NCBI RefSeq assembly: GCF_900128415.1 | Contig: NZ_LT635772.1 | Coordinates: 1,798,001 to 1,862,000, forward strand | Direction: 5' to 3' | DNA length: 64,000 bases | From: Anaerococcus mediterraneensis | GTDB taxonomy: Bacteria; Bacillota; Clostridia; Tissierellales; Peptoniphilaceae | Part shown: positions 6,924 through 14,965 of the stretch, in pieces | Numbering within the stretch: position 1 is the stretch's first letter | How the letters are laid out: every line of letters starts with the position of its first letter | Program-made: the position numbers and the translations under genes | The notes under the pieces: generated by a model | Database searches by the model: none | Seen by the model: only the letters and a program-made list of their open reading frames with translations | What the model was told of the DNA's origin: nothing

Positions 6924-8270
6924 TTATCTCTTATTTTCTATTTTTATAACTTCTTTTATACATCCATCTTCATTTAAATTTATAAATGAATAATATTTTG
7001 GATCAACTTTTATATCAGGAATAGTATATACTGACTCTTCTCTAGTAGCAGCATCTATAAGTCCTAATTGCTGGCTCATCCTAAAAATATATTTTGTATT
7101 AGGAAGCTTAAACATAGCAGGTGAAGTCCCTATCCCATCTCCTCCACTTTTTTCTCCTATGATAGTACCTAATTTATTTTCCCTAAAAAAGCTACTAGCA
7201 TTTTGGGCTGAAGAATATACATTTTTATCTATCAAAAGATAAAGATTGCCATCAAACCTATATTTATTTTGAAAACTATTTTTTCTTTTTTCTATATTTA
7301 TACCCTTGCTAGAAATTTTTATAGACCTATCTAGCTTTGGACCAGAATAATACAAAATATGTGTGAAGTTTTTTTTGATATCATCCATCATAGTCCTGTC
7401 ATTTTTTAAAAAACTGATATCTTTTTCTAATAAATCATAATCACTAGGTTTTATTTTTCTAACAGATGGCTTCAAAGACGGCCATTGGGGATCGTATTTA
7501 AAAACTTCATCAGACCTAAAAAGCAAATAATATGAAGGAACCTCGTAGGCTCTATCACCCAAAATCATTGGATATAGGTATTCTGAAGTATAGGCTGAGT
7601 TGCCCCCGCCATTGCCCCTAAGATCTATTATCAAGGCATTTTTATTTTTTGATTTGACTAGGTAAGATTTTAAAAGATTTATATCTTTTTCAAAATCTTG
7701 GCTTCCAGGGTCTAGCATAGAGCCTATTCTAATATAAGCAATGTCTGCATTTATATCTTGTGTCAAAAGATTATCAGTTGAAGCACTCGCTTTTTTAAGA
7801 AAGATGTCATAATAATTTTGCCAAGAAACATCGCTAGCAAACAAATAATTGATTAGATCCATATTAACAAGATTGTCATACAGGTCATTCATCAACAAAA
7901 AACTTTCTTTAAAAGAATCGCTGGTCTTTTTATCAACTAAGGATGTATGCCTATCTCCTAGATCTGAAAGTATGCTATTCATCTTTTCAAAAAAGATATC
8001 ATCAGACCTTATATTTTTTATTTCCTCTTTATAAATATCTCTTTTTGCCAAAAAATCTTTAGTATTATTTCTCTCAAATAATGCATAATATTTTTCTAGA
8101 GTATCAAATATGTAGTCAAAATCATTTTCATAAGGACTTTGATCATCAGAATAATATTTAGGATCTATTTCATAGGTGAAATCTTCTTTTTTATGATTCT
8201 TATAAATATTTACTAAGGAGAAAGCAAGAGCAAATATGATTATGCTTATAAAAATTTTATGTTTTCTCAT
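6924..8270 (-). CDS. S41-family serine protease (C-terminal processing peptidase-like), membrane anchored
   Basis: A 448-residue protein. An N-terminal transmembrane anchor (about residues 5-21) is followed by a helical N-domain with LGDRHTSL. The tail-specific protease core has AYIRIGSM, then IDLRGNGGGNS (oxyanion region) and VYSSAQNA (candidate nucleophile Ser), then GEKSGGDGIG. No classic PDZ domain is obvious. It would act outside the membrane on unknown substrates. Its start lies one base after the stop of the GspE-like ATPase gene, so they share a transcript. The exact catalytic Ser/Lys pair was not assigned. Confidence 0.85.
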   Translation of the reverse strand: MRKHKIFISIIIFALAFSLVNIYKNHKKEDFTYEIDPKYYSDDQSPYENDFDYIFDTLEKYYALFERNNTKDFLAKRDIYKEEIKNIRSDDIFFEKMNSILSDLGDRHTSLVDKKTSDSFKESFLLMNDLYDNLVNMDLINYLFASDVSWQNYYDIFLKKASASTDNLLTQDINADIAYIRIGSMLDPGSQDFEKDINLLKSYLVKSKNKNALIIDLRGNGGGNSAYTSEYLYPMILGDRAYEVPSYYLLFRSDEVFKYDPQWPSLKPSVRKIKPSDYDLLEKDISFLKNDRTMMDDIKKNFTHILYYSGPKLDRSIKISSKGINIEKRKNSFQNKYRFDGNLYLLIDKNVYSSAQNASSFFRENKLGTIIGEKSGGDGIGTSPAMFKLPNTKYIFRMSQQLGLIDAATREESVYTIPDIKVDPKYYSFINLNEDGCIKEVIKIENKR

Positions 8271-8271
8271 C

Positions 8272-9447
8272 TTAGTACTCTATTGTCCCTAGGATTTCTT
8301 CAAAGGAAGTTTCTCCTTCTAGGATTTGGATCAAGCCATTTGTTATCATTGGCCTAAACTTATCGGCTCTTAGTTTCTCTTTTATCTTTTGGCTTTCAAA
8401 ACCGTATTCTTTTAGGATATTTTTAAAATCCTCATCTAAGCTTATGACTTCTTCTACAGCCTGGCGGTCTAAGTAGCCATGATTGCATTTATCGCATCCT
8501 CCCGGCCTATATATTTTGTGACTTTTATCTACTCTTATATATTTGCTCATAAATTCGTATTCAAAATCTGTCATCTGAGATTCTTTTTTGCAGGTACAAA
8601 GTTTCCTAACTAGCCTTTGGCTAGCAAGTGTAGTGACAGCTGACCTTATGAGGTATTCTTCAACTCCCAAATCCTTTAGTCTGATTAGGGCAGAGAAGGC
8701 ATCCCTGGAGTGGGTCGTTGTCAAAAGCAAATGGCCTGTTATGGCTGCCCTTATGGCGATAGAGGCAGTTTCCTTATCCCTTATTTCTCCAATCATGATT
8801 ATGTCTGGGTCTTGGCGGAGCATGGCCCTTAGGAGTTTGGGATAGGTTAGGCCGATTTTTTCATTGACTGAAACCTGGTTTATATTTTCGATTTTATATT
8901 CGACTGGGTCTTCGATTGTGATTATATTTACCTCTTCTTTATTTAGTTTTTCCAAAAGTGCATAAAGCGAGGTGGATTTGCCAGACCCTGTTGGTCCGCT
9001 AATTATAATCATACCCGACTTTTTTTCTAGGGCCTTATCTAGTTTTTCTTTGGAGTTTTTAGAAAAGCCCAAAAGCTTGGTCTTTTTTTTGAATTGGCTG
9101 AGGGATAAGATCCTAATTACAAGTTTTTCCCCACAGATTGTAGATAAACTTGATATCCTAAAATCTACACCAGGAAAAGTATCTAGGGTCAAGGAGCTAT
9201 CCTGGGGCAATCTTTTTTCTGATATATCCATGTGGCTTATGAGTTTGATCTTTGTCACGAGTTTTTCAAAATTTGTCTTTTCAATCCCCATTATATCAAC
9301 AAGCTTGCCATCTATCCTAAGCCTTAGTTTGCCCATAAAAGATTCTGGCTGGACGTGGATATCTGATGCCCTTTTTTCTATAGCAAAGGCTAAAAGATCT
9401 AGGATAAAACCATCTATATCTGTATTTATTTTTCTCTGGTCTAACAT
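8272..9447 (-). CDS. GspE/PilB/ComGA-type secretion ATPase
   Basis: A 391-residue type II secretion/type IV pilus/competence ATPase. The N-domain has ASDIHVQ. Walker A is SGPTGSGKST, the Asp box is TIEDPVEY, Walker B is QDPDIIMIGEIRD, and the His box is TGHLLLTTTH. A zinc site is formed by CTC and CDKC about 40 residues apart. The ATG at 9447, overlapping the comM stop as TGATG and preceded by GGAGTG, is preferred over the TTG four codons upstream. No pilin, GspF-like or prepilin-peptidase genes adjoin it, so it must work with components encoded elsewhere or be a relic. Confidence 0.9.
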   Translation of the reverse strand: MLDQRKINTDIDGFILDLLAFAIEKRASDIHVQPESFMGKLRLRIDGKLVDIMGIEKTNFEKLVTKIKLISHMDISEKRLPQDSSLTLDTFPGVDFRISSLSTICGEKLVIRILSLSQFKKKTKLLGFSKNSKEKLDKALEKKSGMIIISGPTGSGKSTSLYALLEKLNKEEVNIITIEDPVEYKIENINQVSVNEKIGLTYPKLLRAMLRQDPDIIMIGEIRDKETASIAIRAAITGHLLLTTTHSRDAFSALIRLKDLGVEEYLIRSAVTTLASQRLVRKLCTCKKESQMTDFEYEFMSKYIRVDKSHKIYRPGGCDKCNHGYLDRQAVEEVISLDEDFKNILKEYGFESQKIKEKLRADKFRPMITNGLIQILEGETSFEEILGTIEY

Positions 9448-10976
9448 CAAACACTCCAATATTTGCCATCTAGGGACCTATACCTTATGGCCTCTAGGAG
9501 GTGTTTTTCTTCTATATCGACACTTGCCTCAAGGTCTGCTATGGTCCTTGCCATTTTTAAAATTTTATTAAAACTTCTTACAGAAAAATTGTATTTATTG
9601 AAGGCCATTTGGGCAATCTTTTCTAGGTCAGGTGATAATTTTATATATTTTTTCATCTGCCTATTAGATAAGAGGGCATTTGTTTTTATTTTTTCGTCCT
9701 TGTATCTTTCTTCTTGGATTTTTCTCGCCCTTACGACTTCTTTTTTCATCTCAGCAGATGATTTAGACTTAGTATCTTCTTTTAGGTCATCGTACTTGAC
9801 TGGTTTTATCTCTATATGGATATCAATCCTATCTAAAATTGGAGATGAGATTTTGTTTAGGTATCTTCTGATCTCATTTACAGAGCAAGTACATTCTTTT
9901 AGAGGATTGCCGTAATTACCGCATGGGCAAGGATTCATAGCCGCTATCAAGATAAAATCTGCTGGATATTTTACACTTGCTTGGGCACGGGCTACGTTTA
10001 TCTCCTTGTTTTCTAATGGCTCTCTTAGGGCTTCTATAACATTTTTTTGGTATTCTGGAAACTCATCTAAAAACAAAACTCCCCTGTGGGCTAGGGTTAT
10101 CTCGCCAGGTTTTGGGACTGAGTGGCCGCCGCCTATTAGGGCTACTTGGCTTGATGAATGGTGGGGAGCCCTAAAGGGCCTCTCATTTACAAGGTGACCA
10201 CTATCAAGAAGTCCCATTATAGAATAAATTTTTGTAACCTCTACCCTCTCCTCGAAACTCATATCTGGGAGAATTGTTGGCAGGTGCTTGGCAGAAAAAG
10301 TCTTGCCCGAACCAGGGGCACCGATCATTATCAGATTGTGAGAGCCTGCGGCTGCAATTTGCAAGGCTCTTTTTAGGCTCTCCTGGCCCTTTAGGTCCTT
10401 GAAGTCATAGTCGTATTTGACTTCTTCTTTTAGGTAGGCTGGGTTTATCCTAAAAGGCTCGGCAGATATTTCTTTGTTGAAAAAACCTACGACATCGTTT
10501 ATAGACTTAAAAGGATAGACATCTATATCAGAAATGATGGCGCATTCTTCTTTGTTTTCTTCTGAGATTATAAATTTGCTAAAACCTTTTTCTCTCATAG
10601 AAATAACCATGGCAAGGGCACCTCTGATAGGCATAATCCTCCCATCTAGGGAAAGCTCTCCTAACAAAATAAAATCATCGTCAGGCCTTTTTACAACTCC
10701 CATAGAGCTTAGAAGGGAGATTGCTATAGGTAGGTCCAACTGGGTCCCCTCTTTTTTTAGGTCTGCTGGCGATAAATTTATAGTGATCCTGCCTACTGGA
10801 AATTTATAACCAGAATTTATAAGGGCAACCCTAACCCTGTCCTTGGATTCGTTTATAGATGAATCTGGCAGGCCTACAATATTAAATTTTGGCAATCCAG
10901 ATGTTATATCACTTTCTACCTCGACTAGCCTTCCTTCAAGACCAATCAGAGATGTGGTATTAGTTTTAGAATACAT
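9447..10976 (-). CDS. comM: YifB/ComM family Mg-chelatase-like AAA ATPase
   Basis: About 509 residues. An N-terminal Lon-substrate-like domain (GLPKFNIVGLPDSSINESKDR) is followed by the AAA+ core with Walker A IGAPGSGKT, Walker B GVLFLDEFPE, the cysteine cluster CPCGNYGNPLKECTC and a C-terminal helical lid. ComM is a branch-migration helicase that helps integrate DNA during natural transformation. Co-transcription with a competence-type ATPase fits that role. The ATG at 10976 sits four bases after GGAGG; the upstream in-frame TTG would overlap this ribosome site. Confidence 0.92.
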   Translation of the reverse strand: MYSKTNTTSLIGLEGRLVEVESDITSGLPKFNIVGLPDSSINESKDRVRVALINSGYKFPVGRITINLSPADLKKEGTQLDLPIAISLLSSMGVVKRPDDDFILLGELSLDGRIMPIRGALAMVISMREKGFSKFIISEENKEECAIISDIDVYPFKSINDVVGFFNKEISAEPFRINPAYLKEEVKYDYDFKDLKGQESLKRALQIAAAGSHNLIMIGAPGSGKTFSAKHLPTILPDMSFEERVEVTKIYSIMGLLDSGHLVNERPFRAPHHSSSQVALIGGGHSVPKPGEITLAHRGVLFLDEFPEYQKNVIEALREPLENKEINVARAQASVKYPADFILIAAMNPCPCGNYGNPLKECTCSVNEIRRYLNKISSPILDRIDIHIEIKPVKYDDLKEDTKSKSSAEMKKEVVRARKIQEERYKDEKIKTNALLSNRQMKKYIKLSPDLEKIAQMAFNKYNFSVRSFNKILKMARTIADLEASVDIEEKHLLEAIRYRSLDGKYWSV

Positions 10977-11029
10977 ATTTCCTCCCAAGCTTATATTAAT
11001 ATAATTATATCATAAAAAAAGGCACAAAA

Positions 11030-11066
11030 AAAAGATCCCTTATAAATCTATAGATTTATAAAAGAT
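11030..11066 (-). terminator. Terminator after the RluD-type gene
   Basis: On the minus strand GATC-TTTTATAAATC-TATA-GATTTATAAGG-GATC forms a long hairpin followed by eight T. It lies about 20 bases beyond the pseudouridine synthase stop and separates that operon from comM. Confidence 0.8.
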
Positions 11067-11069
11067 CAT

Positions 11070-11097
11070 TTATAAGCCCAAAATTATAAGCCCAAAA
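11070..11097. repeat. 14-bp tandem duplication at the end of the pseudouridine synthase gene
   Basis: TTATAAGCCCAAAA occurs twice in tandem (11070-11083 and 11084-11097). The second copy contains the stop codon and last codons of the gene, and the first repeats them in the untranslated region. This looks like a recent slippage duplication. Confidence 0.85.
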
Positions 11098-11977
11098 TGT
11101 TTTTGTATTTCAAAAACTCATCGCTAGGCTCTTGGTCAAAAGAAACAATATTTCCATCCATATCCTCAAAAGATAGGTGTCTACAATGCAAAAGCTGGTG
11201 GTCTAGGTTGAACTTGTGTTTGACATTGCCATAGACAGGGTCTCCTAGAAGTGGATGGTTGATATTTGTCATATGAACCCTAATCTGATGGGTCCTGCCA
11301 GTTATAATATGGATATTTACCAGAGAAAAACCCTCAACCTCATTTAAAACTTGGTATTCTGAAATGGCAAGCCTACCACTAGGTCTTACTGCCATTTTTC
11401 TCCTGTTGTGGGGATCCCTATCCATATAATTTTCAATCCTTCCTGACTTTTTATCAAAATTGCCATGGACAATGGCTATATATTCTTTTCTGACCTTTCT
11501 TGTTTCAAAAAGATTTTTTAGGTACCTGTAGGCATCATTATTTTTTGCTATAACCATGAGGCCTGTCGTATCCTTATCTAGCCTGTGGACAATTCCTGGC
11601 CTATCTTCGCCACCTATGTGGGATAGGCCCTCATAACCATATTTGAAAAGCAAGGCATTTACCAAAGTCCCAGTCACAATAGACCCTGCTGGGTGGACAA
11701 TGAGATCTGCTTGCTTGTTTATGACTGCATAGTTTTCATTTTCATAAACAATATCAAGAGGGATATCCTCAGCTACGATTTCTGGGACTTCAAAAAGAGA
11801 ATCATCTATAAAAATCTCATCTCCCATCTTTAGTTTGAAGGATGGTTTTATTTTTTTGTCATTAACTTTTATTAAATCAGCTTTGATAAAGTCTTTTATC
11901 TTCTCTCTTGGTATCTCATCAAGCTCATCAGATATATACTTATCAACTCTTATAATGTCATCTGCTATTAGTATCAT
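11084..11977 (-). CDS. rluD: RluA/RluD-family 23S rRNA pseudouridine synthase
   Basis: A 297-residue enzyme converting specific rRNA uridines to pseudouridine. An N-terminal S4-like RNA-binding domain (about residues 10-60, KVNDKKIKPSFKL) precedes the catalytic domain. The catalytic Asp lies in GIVHRLDKDTTGLMV, with R-T-H-Q-I-R-V-H downstream as the second conserved loop. The exact target (RluD or YlyB/YjbO type) cannot be assigned by reading. The stop of a serine hydrolase gene lies 20 bases upstream. Confidence 0.9.
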   Translation of the reverse strand: MILIADDIIRVDKYISDELDEIPREKIKDFIKADLIKVNDKKIKPSFKLKMGDEIFIDDSLFEVPEIVAEDIPLDIVYENENYAVINKQADLIVHPAGSIVTGTLVNALLFKYGYEGLSHIGGEDRPGIVHRLDKDTTGLMVIAKNNDAYRYLKNLFETRKVRKEYIAIVHGNFDKKSGRIENYMDRDPHNRRKMAVRPSGRLAISEYQVLNEVEGFSLVNIHIITGRTHQIRVHMTNINHPLLGDPVYGNVKHKFNLDHQLLHCRHLSFEDMDGNIVSFDQEPSDEFLKYKNILGL

Positions 11978-11997
11978 AGGCTTATTATATGAGATTT

Positions 11998-13299
11998 TTA
12001 ATTTTCTGCATTTATCCTTTGGAAATACTTATCCATTTTTATAAAATTTTCTTCTGACTTTTTGATACTATCTAAAAGAGATTTTCTAATAGGAAGGCTG
12101 GCCCTAGGTGCCTTGGTGAGGATAATCTCTGCCGCCTTGGCCGATGATTTGTTTTTATAAAAAGCAAGGGCCAGATCTCTATTTATATCAGAATTTCTTT
12201 CTTTATTGGTATAAACAAGCCTGATTAGGGAGATAGCCATATCATCAGCTGTGAATATATCTTCGCCTGATTTTCTAGCTAGAGAGCTTTTTGCCTCATC
12301 TAAGACCATTTCGCCCCTAGCTACTGTATTTTCTAGGTCAGACCTTATCCCATCGATGGATTCTAGGTCAGAATCAAGCAAGATTTTGGCTGCATTTATA
12401 GAAATCTGATTTTTATAAATCCCATAGGCTAATCTTTTTTCGTCTGTATCAAGGTTTTTTATTAGATTTTCTTGGGTATTTTTTTCTTTTTCTCTGCTTG
12501 CCTCTTGGTATTTTTCGTAGGCCTTTGTCACATCAGCACCAAGTTTATTGATTAATTTTATTTGACTATTATGGTCCATATAATTATCATTTTGGGTCAA
12601 AAGGCTTATTATAAAAGCGTTTGATCCTGTTTGGACTAGGGCCATGTCATTTTCTATATAGTTTAGCTCACCAGTTTTATTCATAGACTCATAGGAGGGA
12701 TTTATATCTTTGAGAAGTTTTGCCCTCTTGGTCGAAGAATTTTCAAGAGACCTTCTCATGTCTTCTCCTATTTCATCATCACTTACGAAAATCTCGAAAA
12801 GTGCCTTAGAAAGGTCTTTGACATTTGCTGTATTTTCATCGCCAGATCCTAGCATAAGCCTATTTAGCCTGGTCCTATCAGAACCTGTAAGGCTTTCTAT
12901 ATAAGAATTAATTTCTTCAAAGCCACCGAGCTCTTCTATGATCCTGTTTGTAGCATCATTATCAGAAATCCTAAGGCTTAAATCCAAATCATCTTTTATG
13001 GCATCTGTGTATTCTATTTGGCCATTTTGGGACTTTTCCATAAGGCTAAGTCCGATCATGGTTTTTATAGTAGATGCTGCTGGCAAAAAATCCTGGTCAG
13101 AATTTGCCATATAAATATCAATGTCGCTAAGTCCATAAAGTGTTTTTATATGGGCCTGGTAGATCAGTCTCCCATCTACACTTTCTTCTATGGCCTTATA
13201 GATATCTTCTTTTAAAATATCATCCTCAGTATTTGCTAAGGATTTTATTGGCAGGCAAAATACAAGGGCTAAAATAATTAATATTTTTTTATAAGTCAT
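11998..13299 (-). CDS. Secreted serine hydrolase with class A beta-lactamase fold
   Basis: A 433-residue protein with a signal peptide (residues 1-22, ending KSLANTED). The three motifs of the fold are in order: S-T-I-K (about 76-79), S-D-N (about 112-114) and K-T-G (about 209-211). In the omega-loop region the L-N dipeptide is preceded by D-R-T-R rather than ExE, so the deacylating Glu166 of true class A lactamases appears to be Arg. That favours a peptidoglycan-acting or penicillin-binding protein. A second helical half (about 270-433) of repeated Lys/Ala-rich segments has no domain I recognise. Confidence 0.78.
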   Translation of the reverse strand: MTYKKILIILALVFCLPIKSLANTEDDILKEDIYKAIEESVDGRLIYQAHIKTLYGLSDIDIYMANSDQDFLPAASTIKTMIGLSLMEKSQNGQIEYTDAIKDDLDLSLRISDNDATNRIIEELGGFEEINSYIESLTGSDRTRLNRLMLGSGDENTANVKDLSKALFEIFVSDDEIGEDMRRSLENSSTKRAKLLKDINPSYESMNKTGELNYIENDMALVQTGSNAFIISLLTQNDNYMDHNSQIKLINKLGADVTKAYEKYQEASREKEKNTQENLIKNLDTDEKRLAYGIYKNQISINAAKILLDSDLESIDGIRSDLENTVARGEMVLDEAKSSLARKSGEDIFTADDMAISLIRLVYTNKERNSDINRDLALAFYKNKSSAKAAEIILTKAPRASLPIRKSLLDSIKKSEENFIKMDKYFQRINAEN

Positions 13300-13510
13300 C
13301 TGTATCTATATTTCCTAAAAGAATTTGGACATCATCAGTATCAGATTTTTTGATCCTAGCCATATCTGTGATTTTTTGGCCATCCTTAACGTGTGAAAAC
13401 TCCATTTGGATAAAGTTATCATCAAAAAGTATCTTTTTTATGGATGGGTTTTCGTAATATTGACTAAGCTTTTTCTTGCAAGCAGTGGCAAGGATATTAT
13501 TTTCTGTCAC
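13289..13510 (-). CDS. Hypothetical protein, 73 aa
   Basis: Not recognised. A small soluble protein (MTENNILATACKKKLSQYY) with a short beta-rich centre. It overlaps the start of the serine hydrolase gene by 11 bases, so the two are translationally coupled, and it follows the 408-residue unknown gene. It may be a cofactor of one of these neighbours, but nothing more can be said. Confidence 0.6.
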   Translation of the reverse strand: MTENNILATACKKKLSQYYENPSIKKILFDDNFIQMEFSHVKDGQKITDMARIKKSDTDDVQILLGNIDTDDL

Positions 13511-13582
13511 ATGATGACCTAGGATAAATTTGTAAAAAACTGAGTCATAAAGCTTGCCAAGCCTATCAGATAGGTCAAAAGT

Positions 13583-14809
13583 TTAATCTATATCATCGAT
13601 TATTTCTTTATCAACAAGGCCAGAAGCTTTTATTGTATCATTGTAAATATTTTCTATAAAAGAAGAAATCTCAGAGGATTTTTCTGTAGTTTCATAATTT
13701 TCCCCATCAAAATCTAAAAAGCCTTTTTCTACAAGACTTTCTATGATCTTTTTGCTATCATCTATGAAATAACCATCTATATAGTCTATATATTCTCCAT
13801 TCTCCTGAGTAAATGGATCATTTTCGTAGTATAAAATAAATTCAAATTCCCCCAAGGTCAGATCATAGGCTGGTGATATAAATGAAAATAAATTTCTAAG
13901 CCTATCTTTCATCATTTTATGGCTGGTATTTAGGTCCTTTATATGGGTTAAAAAATCATAATAAGAATAATTATCCGCAAGCTCCATGAAATCCATGTCC
14001 TCGTCATCAAATGATTCAACACCATGGTCTTCAAAACCAGATCCAATATCTATTATATCTTCGTAATCATCTATATTTATAAGGAGGATCCTCTTTATCC
14101 TTCTGCCCTTGTACATAAATTCTATTTCAAGGATGTGTCTTTTATCATCAGCATCAAAAAATGGATTTTCTGTTGCAGCTCGGTAGTCTTCTCTCATTTG
14201 ATCATATTCTAAAAGACTGAGTATATAGACATAAGGATACTTTTTATACAGGGCCTTTTTTATATCCCTTGCTAGGCTAAATCTCCTATTGAAATCACTA
14301 TCCCCATCGATTGGATTTTCCATTTTAAATAAAAGACTATCTGCGGATACTAATCTCATGTCATAAAAAAGTACACCAAGTTTTTCTATAACATCATCGT
14401 AGGCCTTACCCACCGCCTCTACACCATATCCACGATCGTCAAGTATCTGTGAAACCCTAGAGGTGAAATCATCATATAATTTCTTTGCCTTTTCTGTATG
14501 GATATAAGAATAAAAATAATTATCTTCGGATTCATTTTTAACATCTATTTCTACATAGCCCTTCTCCTCTAGACCAAAAAGCTCATCTATATTTTCTTTA
14601 CCCCTAAAAAATCCTGAAGAATCCAAGTTTTTAAAAATCTCAGACCTGCCGAAATGGACGCTATCTATTATAAAATCAAATTCACTTATGGATAGGTCAT
14701 AAACTGGTGCCATAAAATGATAAAGATGACTCAAAGTATCTCTTACAAAACCATATCTCTCGGCCACATCAAAAATATTAGAAAGTTCCTTCTTAAAATA
14801 ATTGTCCAT
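13583..14809 (-). CDS. Hypothetical protein, 408 aa, with an internal duplication
   Basis: Not recognised. An acidic, helix-rich soluble protein. Two segments are clearly related: residues about 25-51 contain LYHFMAPVYDLSISEFDFII and residues about 310-335 contain LFSFISPAYDLTLGEFEFIL. Each is followed by a region ending in a G-Y/F-L/V-x-x-D-type winged-helix-like turn. This suggests two copies of one domain flanking a beta-rich middle. It heads a run with the 73-residue gene and the serine hydrolase, with AAGGAGAG before its ATG. Confidence 0.65.
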   Translation of the reverse strand: MDNYFKKELSNIFDVAERYGFVRDTLSHLYHFMAPVYDLSISEFDFIIDSVHFGRSEIFKNLDSSGFFRGKENIDELFGLEEKGYVEIDVKNESEDNYFYSYIHTEKAKKLYDDFTSRVSQILDDRGYGVEAVGKAYDDVIEKLGVLFYDMRLVSADSLLFKMENPIDGDSDFNRRFSLARDIKKALYKKYPYVYILSLLEYDQMREDYRAATENPFFDADDKRHILEIEFMYKGRRIKRILLINIDDYEDIIDIGSGFEDHGVESFDDEDMDFMELADNYSYYDFLTHIKDLNTSHKMMKDRLRNLFSFISPAYDLTLGEFEFILYYENDPFTQENGEYIDYIDGYFIDDSKKIIESLVEKGFLDFDGENYETTEKSSEISSFIENIYNDTIKASGLVDKEIIDDID

Positions 14810-14873
14810 AATTCTCTCCTTTACTTTACTAATAATTTTATCATAAAAGCTAGATAAATAAAATTATTATATA

Positions 14874-14902
14874 TAAAAAAACGGCACAATTATATGTGCC
14901 GT
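14874..14902 (-). terminator. Terminator of the wall-protein gene
   Basis: ACGGCACA (14881-14888) and TGTGCCGT (14895-14902) form an 8-bp hairpin followed on the minus strand by seven T. It lies about 65 bases beyond the stop at 14966. Confidence 0.85.
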
Positions 14903-14965
14903 CCTTAGAGGAAACTTTAAGTTTTTTGCCTAAATTTTTGGGGAAACTTAAATATTTAAGAAAAA

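Noticed and set aside
11998..13299. Beta-lactamase resistance gene
   Set aside because: The deacylation Glu seems to be missing and the protein has a large extra domain, so only a serine hydrolase call is supported.
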